From Platerodrilus igneus (taxonomy: Eukaryota; Arthropoda; Insecta; Coleoptera; Lycidae), in assembly GCA_036346225.1 (NCBI GenBank), contig JARFIW010000500.1, positions 2,418,001-2,482,000 of the forward strand: a DNA stretch of 64,000 nt. Reading direction: 5' to 3'. Under the pieces are notes generated by a model. It had not been told where the DNA came from. It worked only from the letters and a program-made list of their open reading frames with translations, and searched no databases. Made by a program: the position numbers and the translations under genes. Below, one piece after another: positions 1 to 12,150 of this stretch (positions are counted from its first letter, which is position 1; each line of letters begins with the position of its first letter).

Positions 1-420
1 CAAGTACTTTACAAATAGATCAACTATTATGAATGAATGAATTCCTTAATTATTTACCAGCTTTTTAAAATAAAATCTTCAATACATCACACGTTCTAGA
101 GAATGTTCATACGTTCTAGTTGATCTGACTTATCAAGATGATGTAACTTACACGTTTATTAGGTCGTAAAATTTTTGTTTATCTTTGATAATTGGCGTGT
201 TTTCAGTAAAGGGACTTTTGATATAACGCGTTTTGCGTTGCATACGAATTGTTAGTTTTTAGTGGAGAATGAATATTTACCTTTTAGAACTCGTTGGAAA
301 AATACGGGATTTTATTATCAAGGAATGATTTGTATTTTAAAAATACTAAAAATAAATTTTACCGAGCCTATTGCATCACTAAAGTATTATACAAGGTGTT
401 TCTTTACAGAAAATTAAGTA
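1..420 (+). repeat. dispersed AT-rich repeat, copy 1 (cut by window edge)
   Basis: Non-coding sequence that resembles, by eye, two other stretches: 7950-8760 on the same strand and 11440-12150 on the opposite strand. Shared landmarks in the same order are a run like AATACATCAC, a GATGATGTAA block, the block ATCAAGGAATG followed by TTTGTATTTT, and a TATTATACA-GGT-TTTC block near the end. No reading frame is conserved. This fits an old non-autonomous transposon family. The left end lies outside the window. Confidence 0.4.
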
Positions 421-639
421 TTAGAAACTTTTGATTTCCTCTTGTTTTGAGGTCGTTTTATATACAGACCATTGACCTCTTATGACCTTATCACATCGAT
501 ATATTTATATTACTCACACAGACATAAAGAAAGCTTACAAATGCAATTTTACAGCTTAAGTTAGAAAGAAACAACATTTTATCACTACTTACGTATTAAT
601 ACAATCTTCACCTAATCCTTGTTAATAATTAGAAAACGT

Positions 640-892
640 CAAATCATGTAAGTCACAAAATTTTCATTAAAATTTTTACGGTAATTTAAACATTTTTCTA
701 TTACACTTAAAATTTACACTTACACTTAAAAATTCATCAACTGCGTAATAACATCGTTCTAGGAGCAGGAGAAAAATAGCAGCTTTAAATTTTTTAAGTG
801 GTCTTAATAATCGTATGCTGCTTGGAAGTTTATTATAAAATGTAGGTGCCGTATATATAAACGATTTTTTTGTTTGAGTTGAATAAGGTTTT

Positions 893-928
<36 letters not shown>

Positions 929-990
929 TACATTGCTGTGATAAGGGGTTGTTTAAGGGTGTATTTTATGACAATGGTCATGTAATAATC
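640..990 (-). pseudogene. LINE reverse transcriptase C-terminal remnant
   Basis: The minus-strand translation contains APTFYNKLPSSIR followed by PLKKFKAAI and a short hydrophobic tail ending VDEFL. This is the layout seen at the C-terminus of many Jockey/CR1-type non-LTR retrotransposon proteins, where an AP-x-LWN-x-LP-x-x-IR block precedes a K-F-K block. A (TA)n tract interrupts the upstream part of the frame, and nothing of the polymerase palm is visible. A dead 3' end fragment is the best reading. The family is a recollection from motif shape. Confidence 0.45.
895..925. repeat. (TA)n microsatellite
   Basis: About 15 uninterrupted TA units inside the LINE remnant. It gives an artificial isoleucine-tyrosine run in two frames. 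Confidence 0.95.
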
Positions 991-999
991 AGAAATCAC

Positions 1000-2049
1000 A
1001 ATAGGAAGCAGAAAACTGCATTTATTTAGGAGAAAATTGAGTAATTGGGATAGTTTGTAAATAGTAAGCAGTTAACACCCTGTATATAGAGTATAAGTAG
1101 TTTTAAGCGACGCAAATAGATATAATAGGACGCATAGTTAGCATAAAAATTAATAATTCATGCATTAGGTAAATAACAAATATTTAATACCCGGTATATA
1201 GAGTTTCAGTAAATTTAGGAAATGCAAACAATGTTATTTTTCAGTGGAAGCACGCGTATTTAGAAGTGAGCATAGTTCATGTAATTAAACACGCATTCAA
1301 AAAGGATTCGAATTAATCATATCATAATACGGAGATAAGAAATAAAACTTAAAGAAGCGTAGTGTAAGTGCGTACAAACAATTAACAATTTTTAATAGTA
1401 AAGGTAATTAAAAATGCATAAATTGATAAACATACTTGAAAATCGAAATTCGAATTGCATCAGGAATTTGTGTATAATATGGAAAAGCGATTATTTTCTC
1501 AAAACACCGCATGGTCTGATAACAGAGCATATATAAGCAAATAACAATTACTCGAAAGGCCGAGAATGTTACATCAGAAAACCACTTTAAGTGTAGAAAA
1601 TGGAGAGACCTTATTGGTTAAGATTAGCGACGGGCTTGTAAGCCAAACCCACAGACGAAGTGGGATGTCAACAATATATTACAGCGAGAATGATAACGGA
1701 AGTCAGTTTTCAACTCAACAAGGCCAAGCTGTGTCACTATGAATCAAAGAGTAACGCATACTTAATAATATTTTGATAGTAAAAGTGTTAATGACAGATA
1801 GTGCTACGAATATGAAAATTCCTAATGGGAATTTATTTAAACTAAAATATAATAATAATAATAGTGCTCTAAGTTTGGTGCGAGAAATCTGAATCTAAGT
1901 TTGACGACAATAATTCGAGGGAGATGTTATAAATCTAAGTGATGTTAACGATTTTGAGATAAATATGACTTATAATATTGATTGATTGAAAAGTGTATTT
2001 TATTAATTTTCAAAACCTGTACATAATATTTGTTTTCATTATATGGAAT

Positions 2050-2052
<3 letters not shown>
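1000..2052. other. AT-rich stretch without recognisable gene
   Basis: No frame longer than chance and no recognisable protein motif on either strand. The block CCCTGTATATAGAGT near 1078 recurs in altered form near 1190 (CCCGGTATATAGAGT), a weak sign of a short duplicated unit. Confidence 0.5.

Positions 2053-2092
<40 letters not shown>
2053..2092. repeat. (AT)n microsatellite
   Basis: About 20 uninterrupted AT units. The short frame that runs through it is an artefact of the repeat. Confidence 0.95.
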
Positions 2093-2094
<2 letters not shown>

Positions 2095-3082
2095 CCGTGA
2101 AACCTTCAAAATTAACTGGTCCGTTGCTTCTCTTCTGATAGGAAGACTCTTTACTCTATCCGCCTCGGCTGCTCACCTAGTTAAAACTTTCATCCTCATT
2201 CATAAAAAAAAAACAAACATATTCCTACCACAAGCAACAACGTTAACTCTATTTACATCAATATTCATAATACATTAAAATTTCAAAATTAAATTGTAGC
2301 ATAAATTTTAGTATCATAAAATTTCAAGATTAAATTTGTTATCATTTTTAATTTGCATCCAGAATTAAAGTCCTTGTAGGATGCCTACTAATTTATTTAA
2401 CAATATGTGCAGACCTAAGTCTGAGTACAAAGGGAGCATCTCCCACCCCTTTACGTTAATCAACCAGGTTAGTCTAATTGAGCTCAACGACAGACCCAAA
2501 TTTTCATCATAATCAAGAACATAAATGCTAAATACTCCTTTCTACTTAAACAAGAAAATTTCACCTTAAAATTAAAATTCACTACTGTTCATTTTTTAGC
2601 AAACAAATTATAAAGTTATTCAACACACACCAAAACATCAAAGTTTGAACAAAATAGTATAATTTACCTGAAGGTTACCGCACTCGTAGCTTCAATGTAC
2701 ATCGTCTTTTGTTAATCACACCATTCCAACTGGGTTATGTTTACGGCTTCTGATTCTCAACGCTTTTAAAATTTTCTACACCACCATTCATCTAAAATTG
2801 TTTCAGGGCTTTTCAGGACTCATCTAAGTATATCAAAATCTTGTTTTGTAGATCCAATCACGATTACGAATAACATTTAATTATTAACACCCCCGAAAAA
2901 TAGCAAAGAAATTTATACTTCTTTCACGCTATACCCCAAAACTGCCTACTTTTGTTTATTCATTTATCGTTACAAATTTGGATACTTAGTACAGTCATAC
3001 TCGCAAATATAACTACACTTTATTACCTTATATCTTCTTTTCTAAGTGCACTCACGCATACTAACTTGTATCGTAGCACGTA
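2093..3082. other. AT-rich stretch without recognisable gene
   Basis: No supported coding region, RNA gene or element end was seen on either strand. Confidence 0.45.
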
Positions 3083-3232
3083 AAGAGCAAACTGTTTTAA
3101 AATATTCAATAATCACAAAAATATAAGAGCAAACTGTTTAAAATATTGAATCAAAATCGAAAATCTAAGAGCACTGTTTAAAGCATCGAATCATCAAAAA
3201 TCTAAGAGAGCGAAACTGTTTAACGTCCGGGT
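3083..3232. repeat. degenerate tandem repeat, about 42-base unit
   Basis: Four successive units begin with AAGAGC or AAGAGAGC followed by an ACTGTTTAA core (starts at about 3083, 3125, 3167 and 3204), each with an AATATTGAAT-like or ATCGAATC-like block after it. Unit length is about 42, 42 and 37 bases before the last partial unit. The array stops at a GC-richer stretch containing TATATATCGG near 3233. Such arrays occur in LTRs and in satellite-like DNA; which applies is not decidable here. Confidence 0.7.
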
Positions 3233-4219
3233 TTATATATCGGCTAGCCTGTTCGTCGCTTTTGTCCCCAAAACGGACAATTCTTAGAATTTCGCATTCT
3301 ACATTCCCTTTTCGATAGTCGGGCACGCGATTCTATTAACTTTGCACACGCGCCAGTTGAAAATCTGAGAAATTTTCCACATGGCACGCAACCACGTCCG
3401 AGAATAACTAATTAATTTTGTATCGCAATCGTTACGTTTACACCTCATATCTGCATCTGATTTTCAACCAATCGCAACCTCGTGACGTTGCTCAAATCAC
3501 GCCTTTTACTATATGTGTCTCTGTCTTGCGCATATTATCCGTCTCTATCTACCCTGTTCTAAGTGGTACAAATCGATATTCTTTATTATAGGTTATTTAA
3601 ACCCACGTGGACTGTTAAATACCCCACTTTATTAGCATTTCCCGTAAATATTAAGCGACTGTTTCTCCAACATTCTCTGTAACCATTTGTTATCTACAAA
3701 ATTTAAGCAGAACGTGACTTTTAAAAATACGCAGGTGTTCAAACGTAATACTTCTAAATAACACTTCTACGATTTGAATACTATTGTGTTTTTACACGCT
3801 TTTATGCATATTATATGTTACTAACGGTTCAATTAACTCCAATTAAAACAATAATGAATGGCGTTGACTTTTGCCCTTTAATTTTTAGTGAATCCTAATT
3901 AAATATTAATTATTATTTGTACATTTTGTTTAATACCGGTTACTTAAAATTGAGTTAATTAATATAAATTTTGCACGTAATTTCTATTTGATTCTTTACT
4001 TGGAATAATTAAACTACATTAAAATTGAGCATTTTAATTCTGCTTCTTTTTATACAAAGCGTCTAGTAAATAATTTAAATCCCTTATTTTTAATGAAACG
4101 AATGAATTTTTATGCTTCACGGTTTTAATAATCGTGCTTTTTCCCAAAGCTTCCTTATACACGGTGATTAAAATTATTTGATGTCGTTAATTAATTTTCT
4201 ACCCTGGTCTAAATTTGAG

Positions 4220-4221
<2 letters not shown>
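3233..4221. other. intergenic stretch, possible promoter-like or LTR-like sequence at its start
   Basis: Bases 3233-3420 are richer in CG than their surroundings and begin with a TATA-like block, but no transcript can be tied to them. The rest is AT-rich and shows no supported gene. Confidence 0.35.

Positions 4222-4271
<50 letters not shown>
4222..4271. repeat. (AT)n microsatellite
   Basis: About 25 uninterrupted AT units, just upstream of the copia remnant. Confidence 0.95.
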
Positions 4272-4274
<3 letters not shown>

Positions 4275-4429
4275 CACAAAATCTTGTATCATGACTATAA
4301 ATTGAGCTGGTGGGAATATAATGGTTAGAATTTTTATAGAATAAAATAAGTGTCTCATAAATGAACATTGAGTAAAAAGTTAGTACGTTAAGCCTCTTAA
4401 AAAGAGGTCTGCAGTGAGCATTCATTGAT

Positions 4430-5943
4430 ATGCCTAGCACAGTTCGGATTGCTCTTTTTTTGTAATTTAAATACTACAGATGTGTTAACTAGACATGAAT
4501 TACCCGAAAAGGCAATACCATATCTCATTCTCGATTTGGCACCAGGTAGGCAAGCTATTGCAAACAACTGGGTCTTTAAAGTAAAAAAGAATGCATGGAA
4601 AAATCGAGAAATACAAGGCTCGATTAGTAGTGAAAGGCTGTGCGCAAAGAAAGGGTTTTGATTACAATGACACGTATGCCCCTGTGGCACGTCTTGCCAC
4701 TGTAGTACACTTGTTGCGGTTGCCATGCATAAGGGTTTAATTATGCAGCAAATGGACATACAAAATGTGTTCCTGCATGGTGTAGTTTCGGAGGGAGATC
4801 TACATGAAGCAATAGGATGGTTTCATCGATGGAAATAAAGTGTGTCGACCGAAACGTGCTCTTTACAGACTTAAACAGGCACTACGCATCTGGCATGCTC
4901 GAATAAATCAATTTTTAGTGCAAAATGGGTTTCACCGTTTTCTAAATGACCCCTGTCTGCTTGCAAAAGAAGATGAAGAGTTGTACCTTCTGCTGTATGT
5001 GAACAATTGTCTGCTAACAGAAAGTCAAGCAAGCGTGAAGAACTTGAAGAACGACTTATGTGCTGAATTCCGAATGACAGATTTTGGTGATCTAAAATGT
5101 TTTTTTAGGCATCAATGTTGAGAAGAAGAAAAAAATTACTTGTTGGGAGTTCTACCCAAATTCGAGATGGAAGACTGAAAACCAGTGAAAACTTTCTGGG
5201 AAACAACACAGAAAAGGGAAGATGAAGAAGGCGATCAAGAGTGCATCATCGGAAGGAAATCGTATCGTGAACTAATTGGTTGCTTGATGTATGCGATACT
5301 GACCACTAGACCAGACATTAGTACTTTGTTGCATTATTATATCCATTTTCAAACTAACGCAACGGAATGTGAGTGGAAAGGACTGAAACGGATTTTTCGA
5401 TACGTGAAAGGACCCTTAAATTTTGGTTTGTTTTACTAGGGCGATCATCAACAGCCATTAGTAGGATATGCTGATTCTGATGGGGCTGAAGCGGCAGATA
5501 GACAGAGTACTTCGGGACATTTAATGATGGTCTTTGGGTGCTCATCAGCGTGGTCTACTAAAAATCAATCCTCCATAGTCATTTCGTGTACAGTAGCGGA
5601 ATATGTAGCTCTTGCAGGTGCAGCTGCAGAAATTCTGTGGCTGAAGAGGCTGTTGAAAGATCTTTGTGTTGATATACAAGAGCCTATCGTATTGTTTGAA
5701 GACAATCCAGCATTTATCAAGTACTTGGATAATTGGGAACTGGAACGTTTAAAGCATGTGGATGTCAAATATCACTTTGTCAAGCAATTAGCGGAAGAAA
5801 ATCTGATTAGAGCGGTCAACATTCCTACGCAAGATCAAAAGGCAGATATTTTAACTAAAGCAATTTATGGATCTCGCTTTGGAGAGTTACAGAACCAAAT
5901 TGGTGTTATCAAAACTTTGGGACGTGCTGAGGCTGAGTGTTGA
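4430..5943 (+). pseudogene. Ty1/copia retrotransposon pol remnant (RT and RNase H)
   Basis: Translation in several frames gives the copia order. First comes the RT fingers block ([11 protein letters not shown], then a YAPVARL-like segment near 4675). The RALYRLKQALR-IWHARI block follows at about 4855-4900. The catalytic box reads YVNN instead of YVDD near 4997, and the copia RNase H end closes with ADILTKA near 5845-5865. At least four frame breaks or stops separate these blocks, and the second catalytic aspartate is replaced, so the element is dead. Integrase and gag are missing upstream, where a (AT)n tract lies. No LTR pair could be assigned. Family-level identity is firm from the RALYRLKQA and ADILTK signatures. 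Confidence 0.9.
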
Positions 5944-6047
5944 AACGTAGACTAGAACGGCGCACCCAAATTATGTGTAGTTACGCTTTCTATATTATAG
6001 AAGTAGGCGACTAGTGTTTTTTGTTGTTTAATTGTTGTTAAATGTTA

Positions 6048-6194
6048 AATGTTGTTCTACGAATATTTTATATGGTTCTGAGGCGAGCCTAAGGCGGGTT
6101 TATACTTGTCAGATACCAATGCTGTTCAACGAAGATTGTATATGGATCTGACACGACCCTATTGCGGGTTTACACTTGTCATCATACCAATACT
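6048..6194 (+). repeat. 72-base tandem repeat, units 1 and 2
   Basis: Two units of about 72 bases carry the blocks TATATGGNTCTGA, GCGGGTTTA and ACTTGTCA with near-identical spacing. A third unit with the same blocks starts at 7345, after the head-to-head LTR-like pair. The junction of units 1 and 2 (CCAATGCTGTTCAACG) shows what the array looked like before it was split. Confidence 0.8.
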
Positions 6195-6706
6195 TGTTAC
6201 ATGCCAAAATTTGGCAATGTACATTTTTTAGAGCTAGCTTTAATTTGTAAATAAATTCCCACGAATATTTTTGAATTAAAATGTCAATTTCCGTCGTCCC
6301 CGAGTCGCGCCTGCGCAGAGTGAATGGTGGGGGTGCGTGCGGTGTTATAAGACGCCATTAAGCCACGAGACCTGAAGCCAAGAACATCTATCTTGTTGTG
6401 TGTGTGTGTCTTTTCTCTTTGTAGGTATATAGGTTCCTTTACCTTACCTTCACGTACCTGTACCTGGGTTCCTTCTTTCCTCTACGAGCACAGAGTTTTA
6501 GGATTGACGGATTGGCAATTTGAACTCAGCAATGGCGTAACCTAACCCACAAACTGGACCCTGAGATCTAGCTGCAAAATACCATCCAAGTGAGTAACTT
6601 GTTTTACTTATATTGTGAATGTAAATTTGACTATTGCGTCATATTTAAAACGGTGATACGTGTTATAGGTATTACGCGGCTTTAACAATTGCGCAATAGT
6701 ATAACA
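6195..6706 (+). mobile_element. TGTTAC-family LTR-like unit, copy A left
   Basis: Starts TGTTACATGCC and ends AGTATAACA, so it has the TGTTA...TAACA inverted ends of an LTR. It shares with the other units of the family a CCGTCGTCCC-like block followed by a CGCCTGCGCA-like block about 120 bases in, a TGT-rich middle with ATAGGTTCC, and a GTGAGTAAC block near 6591. It is 512 bases long and carries no coding frame conserved in its relatives. Only 42 bases separate it from a second unit in the opposite orientation. Confidence 0.75.
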
Positions 6707-6748
6707 ATTGCCCGCAATAGTATTGCTAGTGATCGGTTTACAACATAC

Positions 6749-7344
6749 TGTATTATACTCCCGCCGGTGCGGTACGCGAGCCACTACAGTCAGTTGGTAG
6801 CAATGTTAAATAATTGCGATATGACGCGCAAATAAAATATTACGTCACGCAATTATATAAAATTACTCCATCACATAAAAAAGAAAACGAAAACGCTACT
6901 TACATAAATTGCAGGGCTTCTCGCAGCACTACTCCGTGATAGCTACAGCGGGGCTCCGTGGATCTTTCGGGAGTGGGTAATCGTTGAGCCCGGTCGAATC
7001 CAAATTCATTTGTCTTCTTTCTATTTGTAGAGGTACGATAAAGGAACTGGTATGAGGAACGATAATTAGGTATAAGCAGGAAACCTACATAACCTGAAAA
7101 AAGACAAGATACGGCACAAAGATAACTACATTTGTTCCGAGTCTCGATCACCAGTCCCACACGTTTCGACACGTCTGCCGGAAATCACCCCCACTCTTAT
7201 TGGCACACCGCGTCGGCGCAATCTCGCGCAACGCACTCTCTAAAGTGACGGAAATACGCACAAGTCTTTTTAAATCCTTGGCGCAAAATTCTTACAAATT
7301 AAAACTAAATAAAAAATGTTTAGTGCCGATTTCGGCACGTAACA
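6749..7344 (-). mobile_element. TGTTAC-family LTR-like unit, copy A right (inverted)
   Basis: On the minus strand it begins TGTTACGTGCC and ends AGTATAATACA, 596 bases. It matches the left unit and the copies at 20143, 23747 and 51927 in block order: ATTTCCGTCA, a GCGCGAGATTGCGCC-type block, ATGTAGGTTTCC, a splice-donor-like stretch, then TAGTGGCTCGCG before its end. A minus-strand frame of about 90 codons (6900-7172) is not conserved in the relatives and is not called. Confidence 0.75.
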
Positions 7345-7416
7345 ACTGTTCAACGAAGATTGTATATGGTTATGAGGTAACTCTATGGCGGGTTCACACT
7401 TGTTAGATACTGTTGC
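7345..7416 (+). repeat. 72-base tandem repeat, unit 3
   Basis: Carries CTGTTCAACGAAGATTGTAT and the GCGGGTT-ACACTTGT blocks of units 1 and 2. Joining 6194 to about 7347 recreates the junction seen between units 1 and 2, so the pair of LTR-like units was inserted here. Confidence 0.8.
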
Positions 7417-7949
7417 TGTGTAGTTGTGTAGCTGCTCAGCTACGTTAGCTAGAAATTTTTTTAATGGTCAAAGCACCTCGAAATCTGACTCAAAATTTCT
7501 AAAAGAAATTTATCATTCACCAATAATTTTCTATACGCAAAATAAAAATTTATATTAGCTTAATCTACTTAATAATTCTTGCATTTTGGATTATCAAATT
7601 CTTACTGATATTCTTATCTCTATCGCTATCTAAAGATTACCTGCTTTTGCTTATAATTGCCATTTTAAAGATCGTTTCCATTGAAATTAACTGCACCGAA
7701 AGATTCCCGATTCTATTTTTAGATTTCCATTTTTAATCAATCTTCATAGGTTGAAGTGTTAGTTTTAAAAAATACTCGTATTTTTAATACATTAAAAATA
7801 TCCGGGACCTCGGACCAAGATTACTTATTATTTATATTGGAGGAATAAATTATTTGTCATTGCATTCCATAACAAAACGATCTATCATTGGTCGAATGTC
7901 GACGGACCTATGTTCAAAACTTTAATGCTACATCGTTCTCCTCTCATTA
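7417..7949. other. AT-rich stretch without recognisable gene
   Basis: No coding frame, RNA gene or element end was supported. Confidence 0.45.
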
Positions 7950-8760
7950 TTTCCGCCTTTTAAATAAAAACATTCTTAATACATCACTTTTTCTCGAACT
8001 TCAATCATATTTTCTACAGCAAGTCATTCTCATGATGTGACAATTAATTACAATTTCGCGTGTTCGTATCTCTTTAATGGCCCGCCAGTTTAAAGTTATG
8101 ACGATCATAAAAGTTTTATTAATGAATGAAGTTTCGTTCGCTTTTCTCTCTCTCCTATACGAGCTTCTGTAATTTTATAGCCATTAAAACTTGTTATCTT
8201 ATCTGTTTTATAGTTTATCGGTGTTATCGCGTTCCACGAATTTGACATGTATTCATTCGCATTGATTTTTAACGTAAATATAATTTATTCTAAAACCATC
8301 TCGAAATTAGCTTCTTTGAACGAAAACGCTCGCAATTGTGTTATAAAGTTTTGAATAAATAACGTTTATTGACTGATATATCTAAAGAGGATGAATGCAT
8401 TATTGAATTTACATTTTAGAAAAGTACGGATTTTATTTTTTTGACGTCTAGAACATGTTTTAAATGATGTATCTTAAATAAAATAGCTTGACACTGAAAT
8501 TATTTAGTATTTTTAAAGTGGATGAACCCTTAGATTCGTTTTTCAGTCAGCATAAATGCAATAAAACTGATATTTTTCAGGAGAATAAATATTAGTATAC
8601 GGATTTTAAATCAAGGAATGCTTTGTATTTTCACGGATTATACTTGTTTTAAAATTGGGCTTCGTTTGTAAATGGTATGTCACAACACTTAGAGCGTGTT
8701 ATTTCACATGGGAAACTTACGAGAATATTATACAGAGTATTGCTATGATTTTGAAACCCC
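7950..8760 (+). repeat. dispersed AT-rich repeat, copy 2
   Basis: Contains AATACATCAC near 7980, a CATGATGTGACAATTAATTA block near 8032, a TTATCTTATCTG block near 8194, CATAAATGCAATAAAACTG near 8550, ATCAAGGAATGCTTTGTATT near 8611 and a TATTATACAGAGTATT block near 8729. The same blocks recur in order at 1-420 (partly) and in reverse at 11440-12150. It has no coding capacity. It looks like an old non-autonomous element; exact ends and target duplication were not found. Confidence 0.5.
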
Positions 8761-10568
8761 ACGCGTAAATTTTCTGGAAAATTACTAAAAATGTCACTTC
8801 TTAACCACAACAGTCGCAGAATATCAAACCTAAATTCAAAAGTCCACTTCGACTCCAGTTCAGTAAATAAATCACGTATAAGACAGAGCGCAGATAAATT
8901 TATGTATTAACCTTTTCTGTGATTATAGTGAGTACACTTTTTCAAAAATAACAATAAAAAAATTAATTTTCACAGTTGCAATCAAACAATAAACTAAATG
9001 TCAAAGATACAACTTACGCTTAAAAATATTTTGTTCCTTTTTTCCCTAAAATAGCCCACGCAGTGTCTGAGTATACTCGCAAAACAGTCTTTACTCTCTT
9101 TTTTTCTTTAAAATATATCCCTCGTTACACTATTAATGAAGTTTTTAAATAAAATACATGAGATTTAAACATAAATTCGTTAATTATAAAAATTACTTAC
9201 TTATTCAATGTGTATAACAAAAATAATACACCATCTAAAATACGTTCCAATAATAAGTAAAATTTTGAAACAATTTTAAATATACAAATTTGGTCAATAG
9301 CGGCAACGCACAAAACTTGTTAGCTATTCTAACCTTTAAATTTCTCCGTTTTAAAAGTAACATTGTTTTTGATCATTCTAGTGGTCCTGATATTTTTAAA
9401 ATCTTTAGAGCCAACTCCCAGCCGCCCTTTGATAATCTCCAACGTTATCCCAAAAAAACTTCAATCAATATTCAATTTTAAACGCTAAATTACCATAAAC
9501 AAGAATCGTATTCTCGTACAAATTAACAATGGAATTATAATTAAAATCAGAGGCAAAACTAGAAGTAGTACTTGAGAATCTGAAAAATAATTATACACTA
9601 CCCAAACTAATACACAAAAAATATCTCCACTTAGAATTCTCCAGAATTGGTCCAAATAAATCGAAAACACTTATCAAAAATTTAAGATTACTTTAAAACA
9701 TTTGTACAACATTTCACAAATTACTTGAAACTTTTATTAAAAACGGTTGATGTTAAAAATGCGCTTTATGTAAGCGAAATCGAGTAACACTTTAAGCATG
9801 ATTTCATCCATTCAGTATTGAAACTATCAACAAGTATGAAAGAACGAAACCTTTATCTAACCGCGGTTTATTTTGGAGAAATTAAGTAAAACTGTATGCA
9901 TCATTTCATTCATTAGTATCGAAAGTTATTAATAAAATAAATGCCTTTATTTAAACTGAAAAATTGAATTTCTCTTGAAACATCATGCAAATAATAATAA
10001 TGTAGAAAAAATTGCACAAATGTTAAATTGGGAATTTCAAATTCTTACTATAAGCGTACTACATTCTATCGGTCACGTACCCTAGCAAATTTTCGTTTCA
10101 CAGGCCAACACTTGTAGGTAATAAAGACGCTATCAAAACAGTTGTTTACACTTGTTTATTATAGAATTAATAGAATACAAACATTATTGAAATTTACCTA
10201 TGAGAATGACGTCGAACTGGCGACATTCAAGACATTCAACGATTAGAATTTTGTATTTTTAAAATGCACATTGCTCATTGGGCATGGACTACGTACATTT
10301 CTTCAAGTTGAACACGAGGCGTGCCATAAAAACTTTTAATGAAATGTTTCGTTATCGGAACTGAGATTATAAAAAACGGTAGATGTACTTAGAGAATATG
10401 ATTATTGCTTTTTCAGTGAGCCAGTAAAAAGTGCAAAATACCTGAAGTACTAAGATTAAGTGACAATTAAAAATTATTTAAAAGTTGAAAAGTGAAATTA
10501 AGTGTATTTGAATTAGCCGATTAAAATCATAAGTAGAATTTGTTTGTTTTTCGTAAAGGAATTATTTT
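8761..10568. other. AT-rich stretch, no gene seen; weak internal duplication
   Basis: No supported coding region. Between about 9790 and 9960 two segments of about 85 bases resemble each other (both have TTTCATCCATT/TTTCATTCATT, AGTAT-GAAA and CCTTTAT blocks), a diverged local duplication. Confidence 0.4.
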
Positions 10569-10740
10569 AGAGCTTCTAAGCATCACCATAACAATTCAGA
10601 GCTCCAGCTTTAGTATTCTAAACATCTCCATTAGTACTCTAAGCACCTCCATCAAACCTCAGAGCTTCAGTCTTAGTATTCAGAGCTACACCCTAAGCAT
10701 TTGAAATGCCACTCTTAGTATTTTAAGCATCAGCCTAAAT
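10569..10740. repeat. degenerate short tandem repeat
   Basis: A run of imperfect units of about 20 bases built on TTAGTATTCTAAGCATC and CAGAGCTTC-like halves, alternating along the stretch. No frame crosses it cleanly. Confidence 0.6.
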
Positions 10741-11439
10741 GACTTTAACCAAATTTATAGATAATTTTAAATGATACTAAAAGACACTTCTTCAAGAATT
10801 AATGGTCGCACTAAGAATGTTTAATCTAATTGGTTTAGTTAGTTTGGTTGTATTTGTATTTAAGCCTATTTGATTAGTTATAAGATTGAAATAATTAATA
10901 TTTTTATTAAATTGTAACGTAAACATACTATATTATACATCGTTGAAAAGAGAAAAAAAAGTTCTATTTATTATGTAAAAATACAATATGGCGCCTATTT
11001 AAAATAAGAAAGTTGCTATTCATATTTTGAAAACCGCCATCTTGAATTTTATACTGATAACATTTTTAAGTTTGCCTTATTAAATAGTGTAACTTTTATG
11101 TAAAACATTTTTTATATCTCCTATAATTACGGAGTTATTTGACATTTTTAAAAATCGCGATTTTTATTTTTTTTAATAATTTAGAAACGGTTCGGAATTT
11201 AAAATTTTTCTTAATGGAATCTGAATGAACATTAAGAATTGCACAACATTGCCCATTTAACCGACTTCGTAGCTCTTATAATTTCCGAAATCCCATTGGT
11301 AGCCTAATCAATTTGGGACATCCTGTATACATACACATATTGATGTGATAATAGGTCATATAAAGGTCAATGAGCATCATGCTCTGTAAATAAAGCATCC
11401 CAAAGCCAAAAAAATTAAAACTTTTTAAATTTAAGTTCT
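10741..11439. other. AT-rich stretch without recognisable gene
   Basis: No supported gene. A CATCCTGTATAC block near 11318 and a CCTGTATAG block near 11450 resemble each other and may be parts of repeat ends. Confidence 0.4.
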
Positions 11440-12150
11440 GTAACGAAATACCCTGTATAGTAAAATAAGCTTATTATTATAGTTTTCTCTAGTACATAAG
11501 TGAAACCTGTGTTTTTAATTAAAATAAGTTCGAATTAATTACGCAATCGGCGAAGACACAAACTCATCCCTTGATTGAAACACCCGTGCTTTCCAATACT
11601 AAGAATAATTTTAAAACGAGTTTTTAAATGCATTTATGAAGGTTGAAAATACCGTTAAACGAGTTCTAAAGGTTTTTAAAGCAGTATCAAATACTCATTT
11701 TAAATTCGAAACGTGAATTTAAAGAAGCTACTTTTCTAGATTGTTCGAAACATAAATAATTTGTAAATAAGTGAATGACAGCTAATTATTTTGTATGATA
11801 ACACGACATAAATAAATTCACGCCAATTGTTGAATTCTTAGAACGCAGTAAGAAAGGTATAGCCTTAAAATCAGATAAGATAAAACGTTTTTGACGGCCA
11901 TAAGTTATAAACGGGAGAGATAACCAGCTATTACGAATTCATAGTTTCCATTCATTAATAAGAATAGTAAGATTTTTATTACGCAATAAATCGGACTGAC
12001 CGCTAATTAAGATGAGAAAACCACGTAAAATGAATGAAATTACAATTGATTATTACATCATCTCCCGAGAAACGGATAGAACATTCCGAAACGAAATGAC
12101 TTGGAAATCCTTTGTATGAAAGCCGGCGAAACAATTAAATCAGAGCATTC
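11440..12150 (-). repeat. dispersed AT-rich repeat, copy 3 (inverted)
   Basis: The reverse complement carries the blocks of copy 2 in matching order: GATGATGTAATAATCAATTG, TTATCTTATCTGATTTTA, CATAAATGCATTTAAAACTCG, a CAATCAAGGGATGAGTTTG block and ACAGGGTATTTCGTTACAG. By eye the match to copy 2 is perhaps two thirds. With copy 2 it forms a diverged inverted repeat with about 2.7 kb between the arms. Confidence 0.5.

Noticed and set aside
676..4440. Frames with long isoleucine-tyrosine runs (near 676-999, 2030-2278, 4174-4440; also 53520-53747)
   Set aside because: The runs are translations of (AT)n microsatellites; only the LINE-like tail at 676-890 has independent support.
6900..7172. 90-codon minus-strand frame in LTR-like copy A, and similar frames at 46272-46496 and 52139-52357
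   Set aside because: Homologous positions in the other units are in different frames or interrupted, so the frames are not conserved as protein.
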